From Siphonodentalium dalli (taxonomy: Eukaryota > Mollusca > Scaphopoda > Gadilida > Siphonodentaliidae): a stretch of DNA of 64,000 bases. The stretch lies in the NCBI GenBank assembly GCA_032622095.1, contig CP136067.1:177168556-177232555 (forward strand). The letters run 5' to 3'. Positions 43,136 through 55,496 of this stretch are shown here, piece after piece. A model generated the notes under the pieces. That model made no database searches. It was given only the letters and a program-made list of their open reading frames with translations, and had not been told where the DNA came from. The translations under genes and the position numbers were made by a program. The stretch's first letter is position 1. Each line of letters begins with the position of its first letter.

Positions 43136-44548
43136 GCAGATAATGGCAGATTGTCATGTCCCCCGACATACGATAATTTCATAATGGACTTGAAGTAATT
43201 GCGTTTCATGTTGTGTTTCGAAATGGTATCTTGAGATCGTGACAATCTACTCGGACATATGACGTGCGTGATCACACACAAATTTACAACTCTTCAACAT
43301 CGTATTTAAGATGTAAATTTAGCTATTTCGTTTATATTATATCTGTTGTGCATTCAATTTTATGTTTACATCGATGAACTGTAATTGGAATGGATAGTGT
43401 TGGTATTAGCCCCAGGTAACTTTATATCAGCCTGAGACCGAAGATATTGTGCAATAAATATATTTAGTTATACTTTGTCCCATAATCTCAAAGATGGCAA
43501 ATCTTGTAGCTCCGAACCAGAGGACATTTTCTGATTACACCAACAGTCGCATGTCTCACACGATGATATCTCATCCAATCAGATGGATAGTCAGGAAAAA
43601 CTTGCAAAAAGTTAAATTTTCATGGATGATCTTGACCTTAACACCCGATCTTGACCTTAACACCCGATCTTGACCTTAACACCCGATCTTGACATAATGA
43701 CATCGTGTTCCCGCTGCTCATTTCTAAGTCTGATAAGTTTATTATACCTTAGCTGCAAATCAACACATAACATAAGTGCATTAGTATATATATATATACA
43801 CGAACAAAACATATTTACATACATATATACAAATATATATTTACAAGCAATTTTTGGCCTATATTCAGCATATCATTTTATCTTATCCCTTTAGTAACTT
43901 TTGGTTTTTGTTTTCGCCACGCTCATTCGGTGAATCCTCAATACATTTCTCTGTCCTCATATGTATTACGATTTGCACATAATTAATTTTATTCTGCTTT
44001 TTCTAGTTCATTTTAATTGGTAATCGTTGCCATGGTAGCAAAGTTCTTACCACGCTTATTACTACAACGGGCCCCATACAGATCCACCATATCACAGCCT
44101 TCAAAATGGTATATAGAAACTCATTATGTACGTATGTGCGTTAAATCGAAAAATATGGGTTCTTTGCTGCTCGCATAACATGCTTTATTTTCCAATTAAT
44201 TAATTACTTACAATTACTGGTAACTGAGAAATGGTCGAAATACAATTACTCTCAAATACTTGAGAAAAAATATTTAATTACAGTCGATTACAAGTTACAA
44301 TAATTACCCCATCTCTGGTCCCTAACTGACCACGTGCGACATATAACGTGCAGCATTAAACACGGTAAGCAACTGGTCTATTCAGAGACGTCAACATTTT
44401 CAAAAGTTGAAGCAAAGGACTCAAGCATGAAACAGCGGTAGTTAGAAAAGGCAGACATAAATTAGGTTGTTCAAAACTAACGCTCTTTATTGTTCCATGC
44501 CGAGGAAACTTCGGGACTTAGTTTTTTTCTAAATTCTATGACTTGATT
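43136..44548. other. Intergenic with a short 19-bp tandem
   Basis: 'atcttgaccttaacacccg' is repeated three times at about 43630-43690. The rest has no recognised feature apart from an 'aacgctctttattgttcc' core near 44480. Confidence 0.4.
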
Positions 44549-45307
44549 AAAGGCCCACTTTATTTTCGAGTCACCGATTATTTTTTTTACAGTGCCTTGT
44601 TATACGGTTTTAATAACAATATATGCCATAAAATATGATTAAAATACTATAACTCATCACCATTTGAAACGTCTGTATCTCAGAAGATGCCCTTTGAGAA
44701 ATAGAAAACAGCTGAAATCATAGAATGATTCCCCCGTTATGGCTCCCAGAATGCAACAGAATTCAAACTAAAAATGTAGTTCCAATTGAAGGGGAATAAC
44801 TATATCTTTAAGATATAGAGTTATTCCCATCCATTGAAAATAATTCACTTTGAACTACAATCCAGATGAAACTTAAGCACAAAAACACGACGGTAACTCA
44901 ACAAAAACAACATGTGCATAGTCTATTAAACCGGATAAGTTGATAACACAATGTTTTGGAGCTTGCACGTATCAAATGGTATATAATATGGCATATATTT
45001 TATATATGTGATCTGGGGGTTCATGGTATATAATATGGCATATATTTTATATATGTGATCTGGGGGTTCATGGTATATAATATGGCATATATTTTATATA
45101 TGTGATCGGGGGTTCATGCTATATAATATGGCATATATTTTATATATGTGATCTGGGGGTTCATGGTATATAATATGGCATATATTTTATATATGTGATC
45201 TGGGGGTTCATGGTATATAATATGGCATATATTTTATATATGTGATCTGGGGGTTCATGGTATATAATATGTCACGTGATCTGGGGGTTCGAAAATTAAG
45301 TGGGTCT
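44549..45307. mobile_element. Uninterrupted AAAGGCCCAC fold-back element
   Basis: It begins AAAGGCCCACTTTATTTTCG and ends 'cgaaaattaagtgggtct'. The symmetric centre 'aactatatctttaagatata' (44808-44827) corresponds to the site where the palindromic element inserted in the sister copy at 19346-28056. An internal ~48-bp tandem (atggtatataatatggcata... tgtgatctgggggttc), about six units at 44995-45275, expanded only here. Confidence 0.8.
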
Positions 45308-45329
45308 CCAAAGGCACTTTGCGGTTTGA

Positions 45330-45660
45330 ATGTCCAAATTATGCTCGCTTAGTTACATAGCGGTCCGTCCGGTTCCAGTGATTAAGAGGTCGATAAATAC
45401 ACTAAACATCGTTATATGGCCTCTTTGTGCCACATGATCGTAGTAATATTATTAAGAAAGTTCAGGTCTCGAACTTTCTTCGGCATGAACCAATAAAGAC
45501 CATTATTTGTTTGTCTATTCCTGATATGGTAGAAATAAAGAACGCTTGTTTCACGTCTGTGCGAAAATATGAAATCAGCTGGAAAATAAAAATAAAATGT
45601 CAAGTATTTTTTTGAGCATATGAAGCCGGTATATCACTACTAAATGTATTTTATCAACCT
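45330..45660. mobile_element. Diverged relative of the 13785/49696 repeat
   Basis: It shares 'ttcctgatatggtagaaata', 'aagaacgcttgtttcac' and 'agcatatgaagccggtat' with 49900-50060 but has drifted considerably. Confidence 0.5.
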
Positions 45661-46163
45661 ATGGTATACCTCTATCCAAATTATGTCGACAAAATATTTG
45701 GAAGTTTGAATGAGACATGTCCGTTTATATTTCTGCCCCAAGGAATCTCCATATAAAAGTATTCAATGTATTTTGATTCTCCAACATTTTTACTTGATTC
45801 GATGTCAAATCGGGTTTGAAATGGAAAATAGAGCTGGGCCATTATTAACCAACATGTGGAGTCAATCGACAGGGTCAACTGAACAGAAATAATCAGTCAG
45901 TCATCCGATTCTCTTCTCTCGATCGGAGATCGGTTGTGATTCTGTTCCCTGCTCCTCAGTTCAGCGACACTACCAATATATCCACAGCTCGCCTGTAAGG
46001 CCGATAACTCACGGACAGTCCGAGAACTAAGAGCAAAATGGGCCATGCCGAGGTAAGGATGATACGGCAAGTCCAGCAGACATCTTGCACCCAAATCAGC
46101 CCAATTGATCCTCGTTGCTATACACGATTCGTTGATTGGCTGCAATGGAACACGTCGTCGCAT
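45661..46163. other. Intergenic, nothing recognised
   Basis: An 88-residue minus-strand ORF (45897-46163) has no family features that I recognise. Confidence 0.4.
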
Positions 46164-46676
46164 TAAAGGCCCATTTAATTTTCGAGATACCGATTATATT
46201 TTTTTATAGTGCCTTGATATACGGTTTTAATAACAATCTTGCCATAAAATATGAATAAAATTCTATAATTCATCACCATTTGGAATTTCTTTGTCTCGTA
46301 AGGTGCCCATGGAGTAATAGAAAATGCTGAAATAATACGATGTAGATCCAACTCGATATTTCACGATTTGATGTCAGCGATTTTGCTTTGCGTCGCTTAC
46401 AATTATGGAATATATTCTGGGTAATTAATTTGATGTTTCATGATTGCGATATCGGCTCACAAGAGTCAGAGAAAATCATGAAATTTTGAGTTGGGACCTT
46501 CACCTACAGTGAAGTACAGTATCAAGGAACAGATAATAACTAAGAAATATATTCCCCGCGTTATATTTTCGACTTTATAAGGTTCCCTGTCAAAACTTCA
46601 AAAAGTTCCAAAGTTTTGTACTGGTGGAATATGATCTCTACGGGCGCTAGCCAGAGTAGAGATCCATGGCATGATA
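46164..46676. mobile_element. Chimera of two MITE halves
   Basis: 46164-46340 is the left half of the AAAGGCCCAC element. It passes directly into the right half of an AGATCATGCC-family MITE (46341-46676, ending 'gagatccatggcatgat'). Confidence 0.65.
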
Positions 46677-46726
46677 TAAGAAATTCAGTACGACCGAACA
46701 GTATCGTAGCAGATTAGCAGGACCAT

Positions 46727-47188
46727 TTGTGACCCGCCATATCAAATCCAGTCGTAAGTCGGGATTTATTTTACCCTGTGCCAATGCATTCTCTTATATA
46801 TGCGAGTCGATCATAGGTCGCCTCGCATATATAAGAGAATGCATTGGCCTAACAATTTTTTATCATTTTTTTAAAATAAATGTTTCTTACAATTTTTAGG
46901 ACATAAAATAAAAAAACATCCATTATCCTGCAGGGAGCCCCACACATATATAGAAGCATATAGAAGAGTGTCGTCTGCTCATGTTTGTCTGGGGCTTTGT
47001 ATGGGTGAAATTATAAAATTGTTAAAGAATACAAGAAACAATTATTAAAATTGTAAAAAATTGTTAGGCCAATGCATTCTCTTATATATGCGAGGCGACC
47101 TATGGTCGACTCGCATATATAAGAGAATGCATTGGCACAGGGTAAAAAAAATCCCGACTTACGACTGGATTTGATATGGCGGGTCACA
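46727..47188. mobile_element. TGTGACCCGCC-family MITE with two hairpin modules, copy 2
   Basis: TGTGACCCGCCATATCAAAT at the left and its complement at the right. Hairpins lie at about 46785-46855 and 47067-47137 in opposite orientation. The spacer contains 'tcctgcagggagccccacac', shared with the copies at 33879 and 51699. Confidence 0.85.
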
Positions 47189-47571
47189 TTTAAGCAGGGG
47201 TAAGGGAGATTTTTGAAATTCTCGCTGGGATCATTTTATTAACCATCGAAAAAATAACGCAGGTTATACATTTCTTATTTAATATACATGTTATCTGTTC
47301 ATCACAATAGACGAAGATCCCAGATGGAGTTAGAGGCTTAGATTGCAAAACGGCAAACTTCAAAAATAGAGTCACCAATACACTGCAAATGTTTGGAAAT
47401 TTTACCACCTCGAACCAGAATAGTTGCTTGCTCATTTCACCAATGCCTGTCTAATATGACCATTTTATCAAAACGCCAGATACCTCCTGTCCTACTAAGA
47501 ACGTGGATATTTCAAAGATGCGTATGTTATGCGCACAATGTACAAGCATATGCACTTGTAACTTTAGCTCT
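47189..47571. other. Repeat-flank remnant and unrecognised sequence
   Basis: 47190-47300 is the reverse of 33763-33870 next to the sister MITE. The remainder has overlapping 79-81 residue ORFs without recognisable features. Confidence 0.4.
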
Positions 47572-48125
47572 AGATCATGCCATGGAACTCTACTCTATAG
47601 GTAATCTAGGTAACTCCCGTATACAGAGATAATATAATCCACCAGTACAAAACCATGTAACTTTTTCAAGTTTTGACAAGGAACCTTTTGAAGTTGAGAA
47701 AATAACGCGGGGAATCCATTTCTTAGTTATTATCTGTTCCTTAATAAAGTACGTCTGCACTGCAAGTGATGGTCCTAAGTCGAAATTTCACGATTTAAGT
47801 GACTTTGTGAGAGATTTTAATTTGCGTCGCTTACTATTATATTAAGGAATGTCTCCTGGGGTAATTAATTAAATGTATTGCGATAGCGGCTCACAAAAGT
47901 CAGAAAACATGCAATTTCAAGCTCGGACAACCCCTTAATGCGAAGTAGATTATTGAGGAACAAGTATTAACAAAGAAACATATTCCCTGCCTTGTTTGTT
48001 CAATGTTATAAAGTTCCCTGTCAAAACTTGTCAGAACATCGATAAAGTTCCTAGGTTTTGTACTGGTGGAATATGATCTCTACGGGCGTTAGCCGTAGTA
48101 TATATTTATATTCGTGACATGATCT
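47572..48125. mobile_element. ~554-bp MITE, AGATCATGCC family, copy 3
   Basis: AGATCATGCCATGGAACTC at the left and 'ttcgtgacatgatct' at the right. It is more diverged and longer than copies 1 and 2. Confidence 0.75.
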
Positions 48126-48605
48126 AAAATCTGACGAAAATAATATAAAAACATGGCGAAGTTATAGGGTTACACTATCATTTTCCCCATATTATCTTGA
48201 AACGTACAGGTGTGTCACATTCTAATTTGTCTTATTCGTATTCTGTCGATGGTGTCACTCGCTTGCCATGTATAAAACTATTTGAAACCTTCAGAATTCA
48301 CAATGCACTCCTTTGTGCAGAGAATATAAAAGCCGGTCTACAATTCAATTCAATTCGTTTAATATTATCGACCCATACTTGATACATAGATATGCGCGGG
48401 TGATTCCGTCTGCAATGAGTCCCATTAGGCAGTAATTCACCTTTCATTCACGATCATAACCCATTGCATAAATGCATGATATTTTTAACTTCTTAAGGAG
48501 GCGCCATATATTCGTGAATTTTCAAAAAAAAATTCAAACTATCAATGAGAAGGGTAAAATTATTATCCTCTATAAACAATTTGAGAGATACATTCTAATT
48601 ATGTA
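48126..48605. other. Intergenic, nothing recognised
   Basis: No repeat boundary or gene visible. Confidence 0.45.
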
Positions 48606-48950
48606 ACAAGAGCACGCCGTCGGGGCGTGGCACAATACGCCCGTTTCTGGAGTAGAGTGGGGCATGTAGACAGAACCCATATTTGAACTTGATCTGTATA
48701 CCAAATTTGGTTCAGTTCACTTGATTCAATCTAAAGTTATCATCCGGAAACCGCATATCAGGTAAAATCTAAGTCGAAAAAGGGGCATAACTCAGTCAAA
48801 ATCATGCGGACGAAACCCATATTCGAACTTGATCTGTATTTTGGTGTGGTAAACTAACATACCAAATTTGGTTCAGTTCACTGGATTCAATCCAAAGTTA
48901 TCATCCGGAAACCAAAAGCGGACGGACGGGCGTATAAAAAAGTAAATAAG
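48606..48950. repeat. Internally repeated element ending GGACGGACGGGCG
   Basis: 'accaaatttggttcagttca' followed by 'caatctaaagttatcatccg' occurs twice (about 48701 and 48860). 'gaacttgatctgta' also occurs twice. The ends are 'gcgtggcacaatacgcccg' and 'gacggacgggcgtataaaa'. It looks like a dispersed non-coding repeat. Confidence 0.5.
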
Positions 48951-49012
48951 TAAACAAAATAATAACAACATTTTTCAAGGCTGGTCATTGGAGAGTTTGA
49001 CAGGAAATATTT

Positions 49013-49136
49013 GCAAACCCTCTGAATTATCTACATGTAGCTTGTGGACCCCGATTAAACCCTCTGCATTATCTACATGTAGCTTGTGGACCCCGATTAA
49101 ACCCTCTGCATTATCTACATGTAGCTTGTGGACCCT
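49013..49136. repeat. Three tandem ~43-bp units
   Basis: Units read 'aaaccctctgcattatctac' plus 'atgtagcttgtggaccccga'. Confidence 0.9.
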
Positions 49137-49140
49137 GCAG

Positions 49141-49695
49141 ATCTGTATTTCGTGTAATTATTGACAAATAAGAAAACTGATATATACTAAATACAGACGA
49201 GAACATTCTGATGGTTGTTCCGCATATTTTGAACCAACTGATAACGTGAATACATACAACTAATATGAAACACACTGTTAAAGACATATTATGTAATTGT
49301 TCGGGTGCGTGAAATTGATAAGTTAATACTCGTCAATGAGTATTTAGTACAGAAAGAGTTAATGGAAAACTAGTGAGGTGATATAATATCACAACGAACC
49401 ACACGTTTAAACGAACATGGCACATTTAAATCGGCACATATGGAATGACACAAGCACGAAATACCGACCTACATGTATTATATACTCTCTATATAAGTAT
49501 AAGTTTATCGATGAATAGTAATAGTCCAGCTCTTTTCATTTATACGCACATAAATGAGATAAGTGCTCTTTATTTTTTATCATATCAGGAATATTATAAA
49601 AAAAATAACGCTCTTAATTGTTTCATGCTAAAGAAATGTCTGGTCGAAAAGTCTTTTCGTAGCATTATGCAGTAGTACGTATACGGTACTAATAA
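49141..49695. other. Intergenic with AAAGAGCG cores
   Basis: 'aagtgctctttattttttat' near 49562 and 'aacgctcttaattgtttcat' near 49607 are degenerate copies of the shared core. No gene. Confidence 0.4.
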
Positions 49696-50070
49696 TTAAA
49701 GCCACATGGCGGTTTGCGCTCCAAAATACACATATTATTATTCGCCTTTCAAATTCTCTCTGTATCGAAATAGGTCGATAAATATCTGAACTACCTATGT
49801 AACCCAAAAAGACGCATTGAAGTAATGAAAATACAACTGTAAATACGGTGTTTGGGTCCAAAACACAAAACAGCCATTCGCGCGACATGGAACAGAAAAG
49901 AGCGTTCCGTGGTAGTTTATTCCTGATATGGTAGCAATAAAGAACGTTTATCTGACTTCTGGTGAAAAGTTGAAAACGGCTGAAAAATGGCTGTGACTTT
50001 GAAAAGTGTTTCTCAGAGCATATGAAGCCGGTATGTCAATAGTTCGTTTATTTATCGGTCGCTCCAAATT
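49696..50070. mobile_element. ~375-bp repeat with AATAAAGAACGTT core, copy 2
   Basis: It begins 'ttaaagccacatggcggttt' and ends 'ttatcggtcgctccaaatta'. The middle carries 'cctgatatggtagcaataaa' and 'gaacgtttatctgacttctg'. Same family as 13785-14178 (inverted) and 63692-64000. Confidence 0.75.
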
Positions 50071-50284
50071 ACGTATTTATCTACCTATATTGGACCCATC
50101 ACCGAACCTGAATGTTATCATAGCGATAACATGCACAATCAAATCACCACGTGACCTTAGTATTGGCAGTGTGAATGACCCATGACATCTTTGTGTGTGA
50201 TCTGTTCAAATATATACAAATTACAAGTAGCATCTCTCACTTGTATCTTGCATTTTCGCGGAATATGGTGGAACATATTCGCAC

Positions 50285-50416
50285 CTGAGTCAGTCCCATT
50301 CTCCTGATAAGTCGTGGTGCAGGGACGTAATCAACTTCGGTCACATCCTCCAATCCACCGAAGTTACCCAAACGCTCGAACTTCCTCCATTTGGCGCGTC
50401 TATTTTGGAACCATAT
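50285..50416 (-). CDS. Paired-like homeobox gene, exon carrying homeodomain helix 3 C-terminal part
   Basis: The acceptor TCTCTTTCCAG at 50417-50418 is followed by IWFQNRRAKWRKFERLGNFG. This is homeodomain residues 47-60 (W48, F49, Q50, N51, R53) and a downstream GGLEDVTEVDYVPAP stretch. It joins in phase 0 to the exon ending at 51432, rebuilding a complete recognition helix. Q50 places it among paired-like homeodomains. The LGNFGG block just after the homeodomain recalls ISX-type proteins. I end the exon at CAG/GTGCGA (50285). Without that splice, the frame reads a further 15 residues to a TGA at 50237-50239. A downstream exon would be expected below 50285 or outside this reading; none was identified. 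Confidence 0.8.
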
Positions 50417-51082
50417 CTGGAAAGAGAAAATTTACGACAATAAAATTTGTTCACAGAAAAAGTTAATTTCTCGAAGTTTCATGACTATATAAAAGAAAAT
50501 AAGCAATAAAATCATAAGTTTATTTGTTGTCATATGTAGCTTCTGGGTATGGGGAGATACAGTCATGTGTATCTCCCCACCCGCCCACCCCAAACCCTGA
50601 CTTAAACAAATTTTTCTCGGAATATTTCGCGCAAAATAAGTGATAATGTCATAAGGTGATATTTTGGCATTTTGCTACTGTGTATGTAGAGATTAACATT
50701 TAAACAAAAGACAATTTAAAAAAAGGAGTTTTCTCGTGATGTCATACCATAATCATATAAAACAAATTTTTCTCGGAATATTTCGCGCAAAATAAGTGAT
50801 AATGTCATAGGTGATATTTTGGCATTTTGCTACTGTGTATGTAGAGATTAACATTTAAACAAAAGACAATTTTTAAAAAGGAGTTTTCTCGTGATGTCAT
50901 ACCATAATCATATAAAATAAGTGATAACAAAATATTATGGGTAGGGGGATACGGGGGGGGGGGGGGGGGGGGGGTGATCAACTGTTATACCGCTTCCGAG
51001 AATGGAATTAATATGTCAATAAGTCCATGGCATTATTTTATATGGACTATATGTATGTGCCACGAAATGACTTATCCAAGTT

Positions 51083-51140
<58 letters not shown>

Positions 51141-51431
51141 TTCAGACAAATCAGATCACAAAGTTGACAACTTTCTACAGCATTTAATAATAATTTGCTT
51201 TAAAGAGCTTTCCCGCTTAGTCTATTCCTTGGTAATTAAATAAAGAGCGCCTGTCTCATTTTTGTGTTTGAATTTTACCTCGGCCATATTTTCGAAGAAC
51301 ATGAAGTCTATTATTGGCAGTTCGTGTAGTTTTAAGGGAGATCACTCTATCTTTAGTTGTGTAACCCCACTCAAATGACACCATGCACGTTTGCATAGCG
51401 CCCATTCTAAATGTATTTAGAGGTCACTAAC
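50417..51431 (-). other. Intron of the homeobox gene (1015 bp)
   Basis: Bounded by donor CAG/GTTAGT (51431) and acceptor CTTTCCAG/AT (50417). It contains a direct duplication of about 155 bp (50607-50761 and 50762-50917), a G run of over 20 bases (50954-50976), and a (TA)n run of about 50 bp (51087-51137). Confidence 0.8.
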
Positions 51432-51653
51432 CTGTATGCGTGCTTCCGGGAGATGCGTATCCGCTGCCAGCCTATCCCGCGTCTTTGAGTCTGGATAATG
51501 CGTCACGCTGAACACGGCTTCTAATGCCTCTATCTGATCGGAAGAAAATGTCGTTCTGGTACGTCGTCTCCTGTTGGCGTTTAGAGTTATTCCGCCTGCT
51601 GTGGATAAGAGAGTATTCCGCTTTTTATTTTCTGGTACGACGGCAAGCGGCAT
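51432..51653 (-). CDS. Paired-like homeobox gene (ISX-like), exon with homeodomain residues 1-46
   Basis: This exon encodes [20 protein letters not shown] and continues through [26 protein letters not shown], the arm and helices 1-2 plus the start of helix 3 of a homeodomain. T/HYPD and L-x-EARIQ are paired-class hallmarks. The splice donor CAG/GTTAGT falls between homeodomain residues 46 and 47, the classical paired-like position. I start at the Met at 51653 (MPLAVVPEN), giving about 27 residues before the homeodomain. The frame is open to 51758, but that part is MITE sequence. A true upstream exon is possible (an AG precedes at the CTTAG/TGCGACAAAG context). No paired domain is visible. The product is likely a nuclear DNA-binding transcription factor. 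The ISX assignment rests on the homeodomain style and the LGNFGG tail; other paired-like classes remain possible. Confidence 0.8.
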
Positions 51654-51698
51654 GATGGCCTTTGTCGCACTAAGATACAGGCTAATCGGACAAAGATG

Positions 51699-52162
51699 TA
51701 TGTGACCCGCCATATCAAATCCAGTCGTAAGTCGGGATTTTTTTTTACCCTGTGCCAATGCATTCTCTTATATATGCGAGTCGACCATAGGTCGCCTCGC
51801 ATATATAAGAGAATGCATTGGCCTAACATTTTTTTTTACAATTTTAATAATGTTTTCTTGTATTTTTTAACAATTTTATAATTTCACCCATACAGAGCCC
51901 CAGACAAACATGAGCAGACGACACTCTTCTATATGCTTCTATATATGTGTGGGGCTCCCTGTAGGGTAATGGATGTTTTTTATTTTATGTCCTAAAAATT
52001 GTAAGAAACATTTATTTAAAAAAAATTTGTTTAAATTGTTAAGCCAATGCATTCTCTTATATATGCGAGGCGACCTATGGTCGACTCGCATATATAAGAG
52101 AATGCATTGGCACAGGGTACAAAAATCCCGACTTACGATTGTATTTGATATGGCGGGTCACA
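51699..52162. mobile_element. TGTGACCCGCC-family MITE upstream of the homeobox exon, copy 3
   Basis: Complete copy with TGTGACCCGCCATATCAAAT at the left and 'atttgatatggcgggtcaca' at the right, flanked by TA on both sides. Two opposed GCCAATGCATTCTCTTATAT hairpins (about 51752-51822 and 52042-52113). It lies only about 45 bp before the start codon I chose for the homeobox exon. Confidence 0.85.
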
Positions 52163-55100
52163 TATTGTTTATCCTACCCTACACATTTAACGCACAGCGC
52201 GTGAGATATACATGCATGTAGCAATGTGAAATTTCCCTTTCTCCCACCCATGCTCATTTAACACAGACAGTCCGTGTGAGGTAGCTATGTGAGATGTTTT
52301 TAACAATCCGCCATCATGTTTTGTGTCAACTAAAACAATGGCGACCAACCAGTTACGATTCACGTTTCAACTAAGTAAATACGCGGACGAATTCGTGGAA
52401 GTTAGTTAATACAAATGGAGATATGTCTCCAACATGTCAAACACAGAGAACCTTCAACAAATAAGGTCACTTGCAAATGCAGAGTTGCATAACATGAACT
52501 ATAAACGACTAATTGTGCGAACACATTCCATCAAATGGAAGGCCCCAAATCGAAACGGGCATTACTTGCTGTCTGTTCGGATTTTTCGCCCAGACCCCTA
52601 GACAAATTTCAACCAAATTTGGTGTGGTGACTCGGAATATCCTGGCGGAGGTTATCACGGCGTTAGTTTTTCTAAAAAAAATAACAATATTATTTAAATA
52701 AAAACAAACAAACTAATAAGCCCACTATGGGTCTATTTCAGCGAGATGTACGCTCTTTATATATGTGCTTTCATTGTGGCTCACGCCATCCAACGGAATA
52801 ACGGGTATAAGTCCACTATGGGATTTTTCCAGAATCAATTTATTTAGGTCCAATATGAACATATTTGCACGCGGATATATTGAAGTAACATAATCAATAG
52901 TATGTATATATGAATTGTCTGTCATGTAGCTGGGGCCACACATGGGCCACAGGCCCTAACGCACATGGGGGCTGCAGCCCCCCCCGATGCTGAATAAAGG
53001 CTCCCTTCAGCTGGTACTTCATACAATACGCGCGGACTCTGTGCAGGTGCAACAATGTGAGGTATTCATGCCGCTTTCACAAGCCCATGTCGATTTCATT
53101 CTAACCTATTAAACCTGCATGCACGCGTGTAACTCACTTTGTTTTTACCGAAATAATCGAAGATAATCACGAATATCGCATTTCTCCCCAGATGTACCCT
53201 TACGAAGCTATACTGGAATGCAACAAAGGTTGGTATAAAACAAATCGGAATGAGGCTCTTGGGTTGGGAGAAAAATTATAGTCTCACTCCACATATGACT
53301 GCTGTCTCACCCCACCCCGTGGCTGATTTACATGCAGGTACTGAATAGCCGGAACTATTTTAACGAGCCACAAGCATGCCATGTGTAAACTAAAACAATG
53401 GCGACCGACTGTAACGCTTCGCGTTTCAAGTCAAATATGACGGACGAATTCGTGGACGCTAGTGGAATGGTCATTTATACATACATGCGTCACTTCTGTG
53501 TGAAAACATGAAAACAGCAGTAAATGTTTTTTTCTGTATATAAAGCATTAACAAGGTTGCCTGGCGTAGCACGGGTTAAAACGAACGGTCAATGATTCCT
53601 GTCAGTTAACATATATACAAACACGCATTTAGCTTAGAATACAGCATGTTTTACCAATGCCACTTTAGCAACTTTTGGTCATACTATAGATTTCATTACA
53701 ATGGAGATAATTATATACAAGTTTGACGGAAATCGGCGACAAAACAAATTTGATAAATTTTTTGCGTCCCTCTCGATCTCCATCCCTGGTTCGGGTGGGG
53801 CAACTGAAGTATCTGTGAACCAATCATTAGATTACGTACATCACTGAGATAACTATATCTGTTTGTGGAAATCGGCGCCAAAATGTTTTATTACTAATTA
53901 TGGCTCACATCACCTAACCCACAGGCCTCGTGCGGCGCCATGAAGGTGTCTTTAAGCCACATCATTACTCGGGCGGCGGCACTCACTCGGGTATCGTTGA
54001 ACCACAACATTAGATTGCCTTTACCATGGGTATGGAGAGCGGTGATACAAAAGTTTTTACTAATTTAGGAGCTCCTATACTAACCCCCATCCCTGACCGG
54101 ACTTAAATATTTTTGTCACACCATTAGATTCCCCAACGCAGGTATCGTTGAACCAAATAATTGTATTCCCCGGGTATATCATGGAGATGAGTATGTTTGG
54201 TGGAAATTGTCGATAATGTTTTTTCATTCGTGACTCGGCAGGTGAACATTTATGATAAAATAAATTTCATTGAATTTGGTGCCCCTCCACTTATTCAGCA
54301 CTGACCCCAACAGCGTCCCATTAGAAATTTTACCCTCCACCATTATCTTCCTCGTAAAAAGGTTACCCTTGTTAGACCCCTCTGGGGCCTTCTAGATGTC
54401 CCCCGCTAATTTATATAACGGACAATCCGTATATCGATATTTCGTGTATTTATCTACCATATCTGATCCCTCCTTCCATATTAAGTAACCATAATTGGAG
54501 GATCAAGTGATCATGTCCGGTTTAATTTTTGCATACAATTTCTCCAGTCATGTGATAGTCCTATATCTCTTATCGTTAAACTGAATTCTGGACTGTACAT
54601 ATCTAAAACAAACCAAGGAAAGTAAATTCCCTGCTATTTTCGAGGATATATTGAGACATGGAAGTTGGAATTGAATGACACTTTTGGCAGATCATCATCA
54701 CCCCTGGTCAATTGGTCCTGCTAATGTGCTATGATGTTGGTGGGTCCCGTTGAATTGATATATGATGATATTAGGACAAACAAAAGTACCATTATGTTTT
54801 GTAAAGTTGTCATTTTCGCAGTGTTCGGATAATCTGAACACATACAGAAAAAGAAGAATTTTAAACGACACTAACAAACGGACTCGTAGTCGTTAAAGAC
54901 ATATTATATACTTGTTCGGTGCGTGAAACTGATAAGTTAGTATCAAGGCGCTATGCCAACTGGAGGAATGTACTATTCTACTAATATCGCCGAAAATCTG
55001 AAGCAAATCGAGCGTACCATTCCGTAGAAAACATCGTCTGAACTGCGCTCAAATGTAAATATTTTACTACTCGATTCGGGACTCATTTATCGGCGATAAA

Positions 55101-55496
55101 CTAACGAAAACTATTTCGCCATCGAGAGTCACTCCATTGCATTAATATATAAGAATGACGGTGTGTGTTGTCAATTTGGATATAATATTTGTAAAAATTA
55201 ATACTTTGAACAAGATTATTCTCCTTTTATATTTGATCACCCTACTGCATGGAGTGTTTCATATCACTTTTACTCTGCGAAATGAATTTTGGACCGTCCA
55301 AAATAATTACGACTATTTAAATCAATAAAAATATGTTACAAACGAAACTTTTCAACATATCGTACCCATTGCCTTATTTAGCCGTATGGGACGCTGCATT
55401 CAGTGGGACAGAAAGGGACAGGTTACTTCAAATCTGGCGGCTGATTCGATTAAGCAAGGATCAGTCCAATGCGTGGAATTCATGGAAGTAAAACTA
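52163..55496. other. Long intergenic stretch with faint repeats
   Basis: 'ctaaaacaatggcgaccaac' and 'gacgaattcgtgga' at 52330-52405 recur at 53388-53460. Phrases like 'gtatcgttgaaccacaacat' and 'catggagatgagtatgtttgg' recur at 53820-54260 and resemble 59500-59720 and 60210-60310, an old degenerate family. No gene recognised. Confidence 0.4.

Noticed and set aside
51654-51758. N-terminal extension of the homeobox ORF
   Set aside because: Much of the extension translates the adjacent MITE's terminal repeat.
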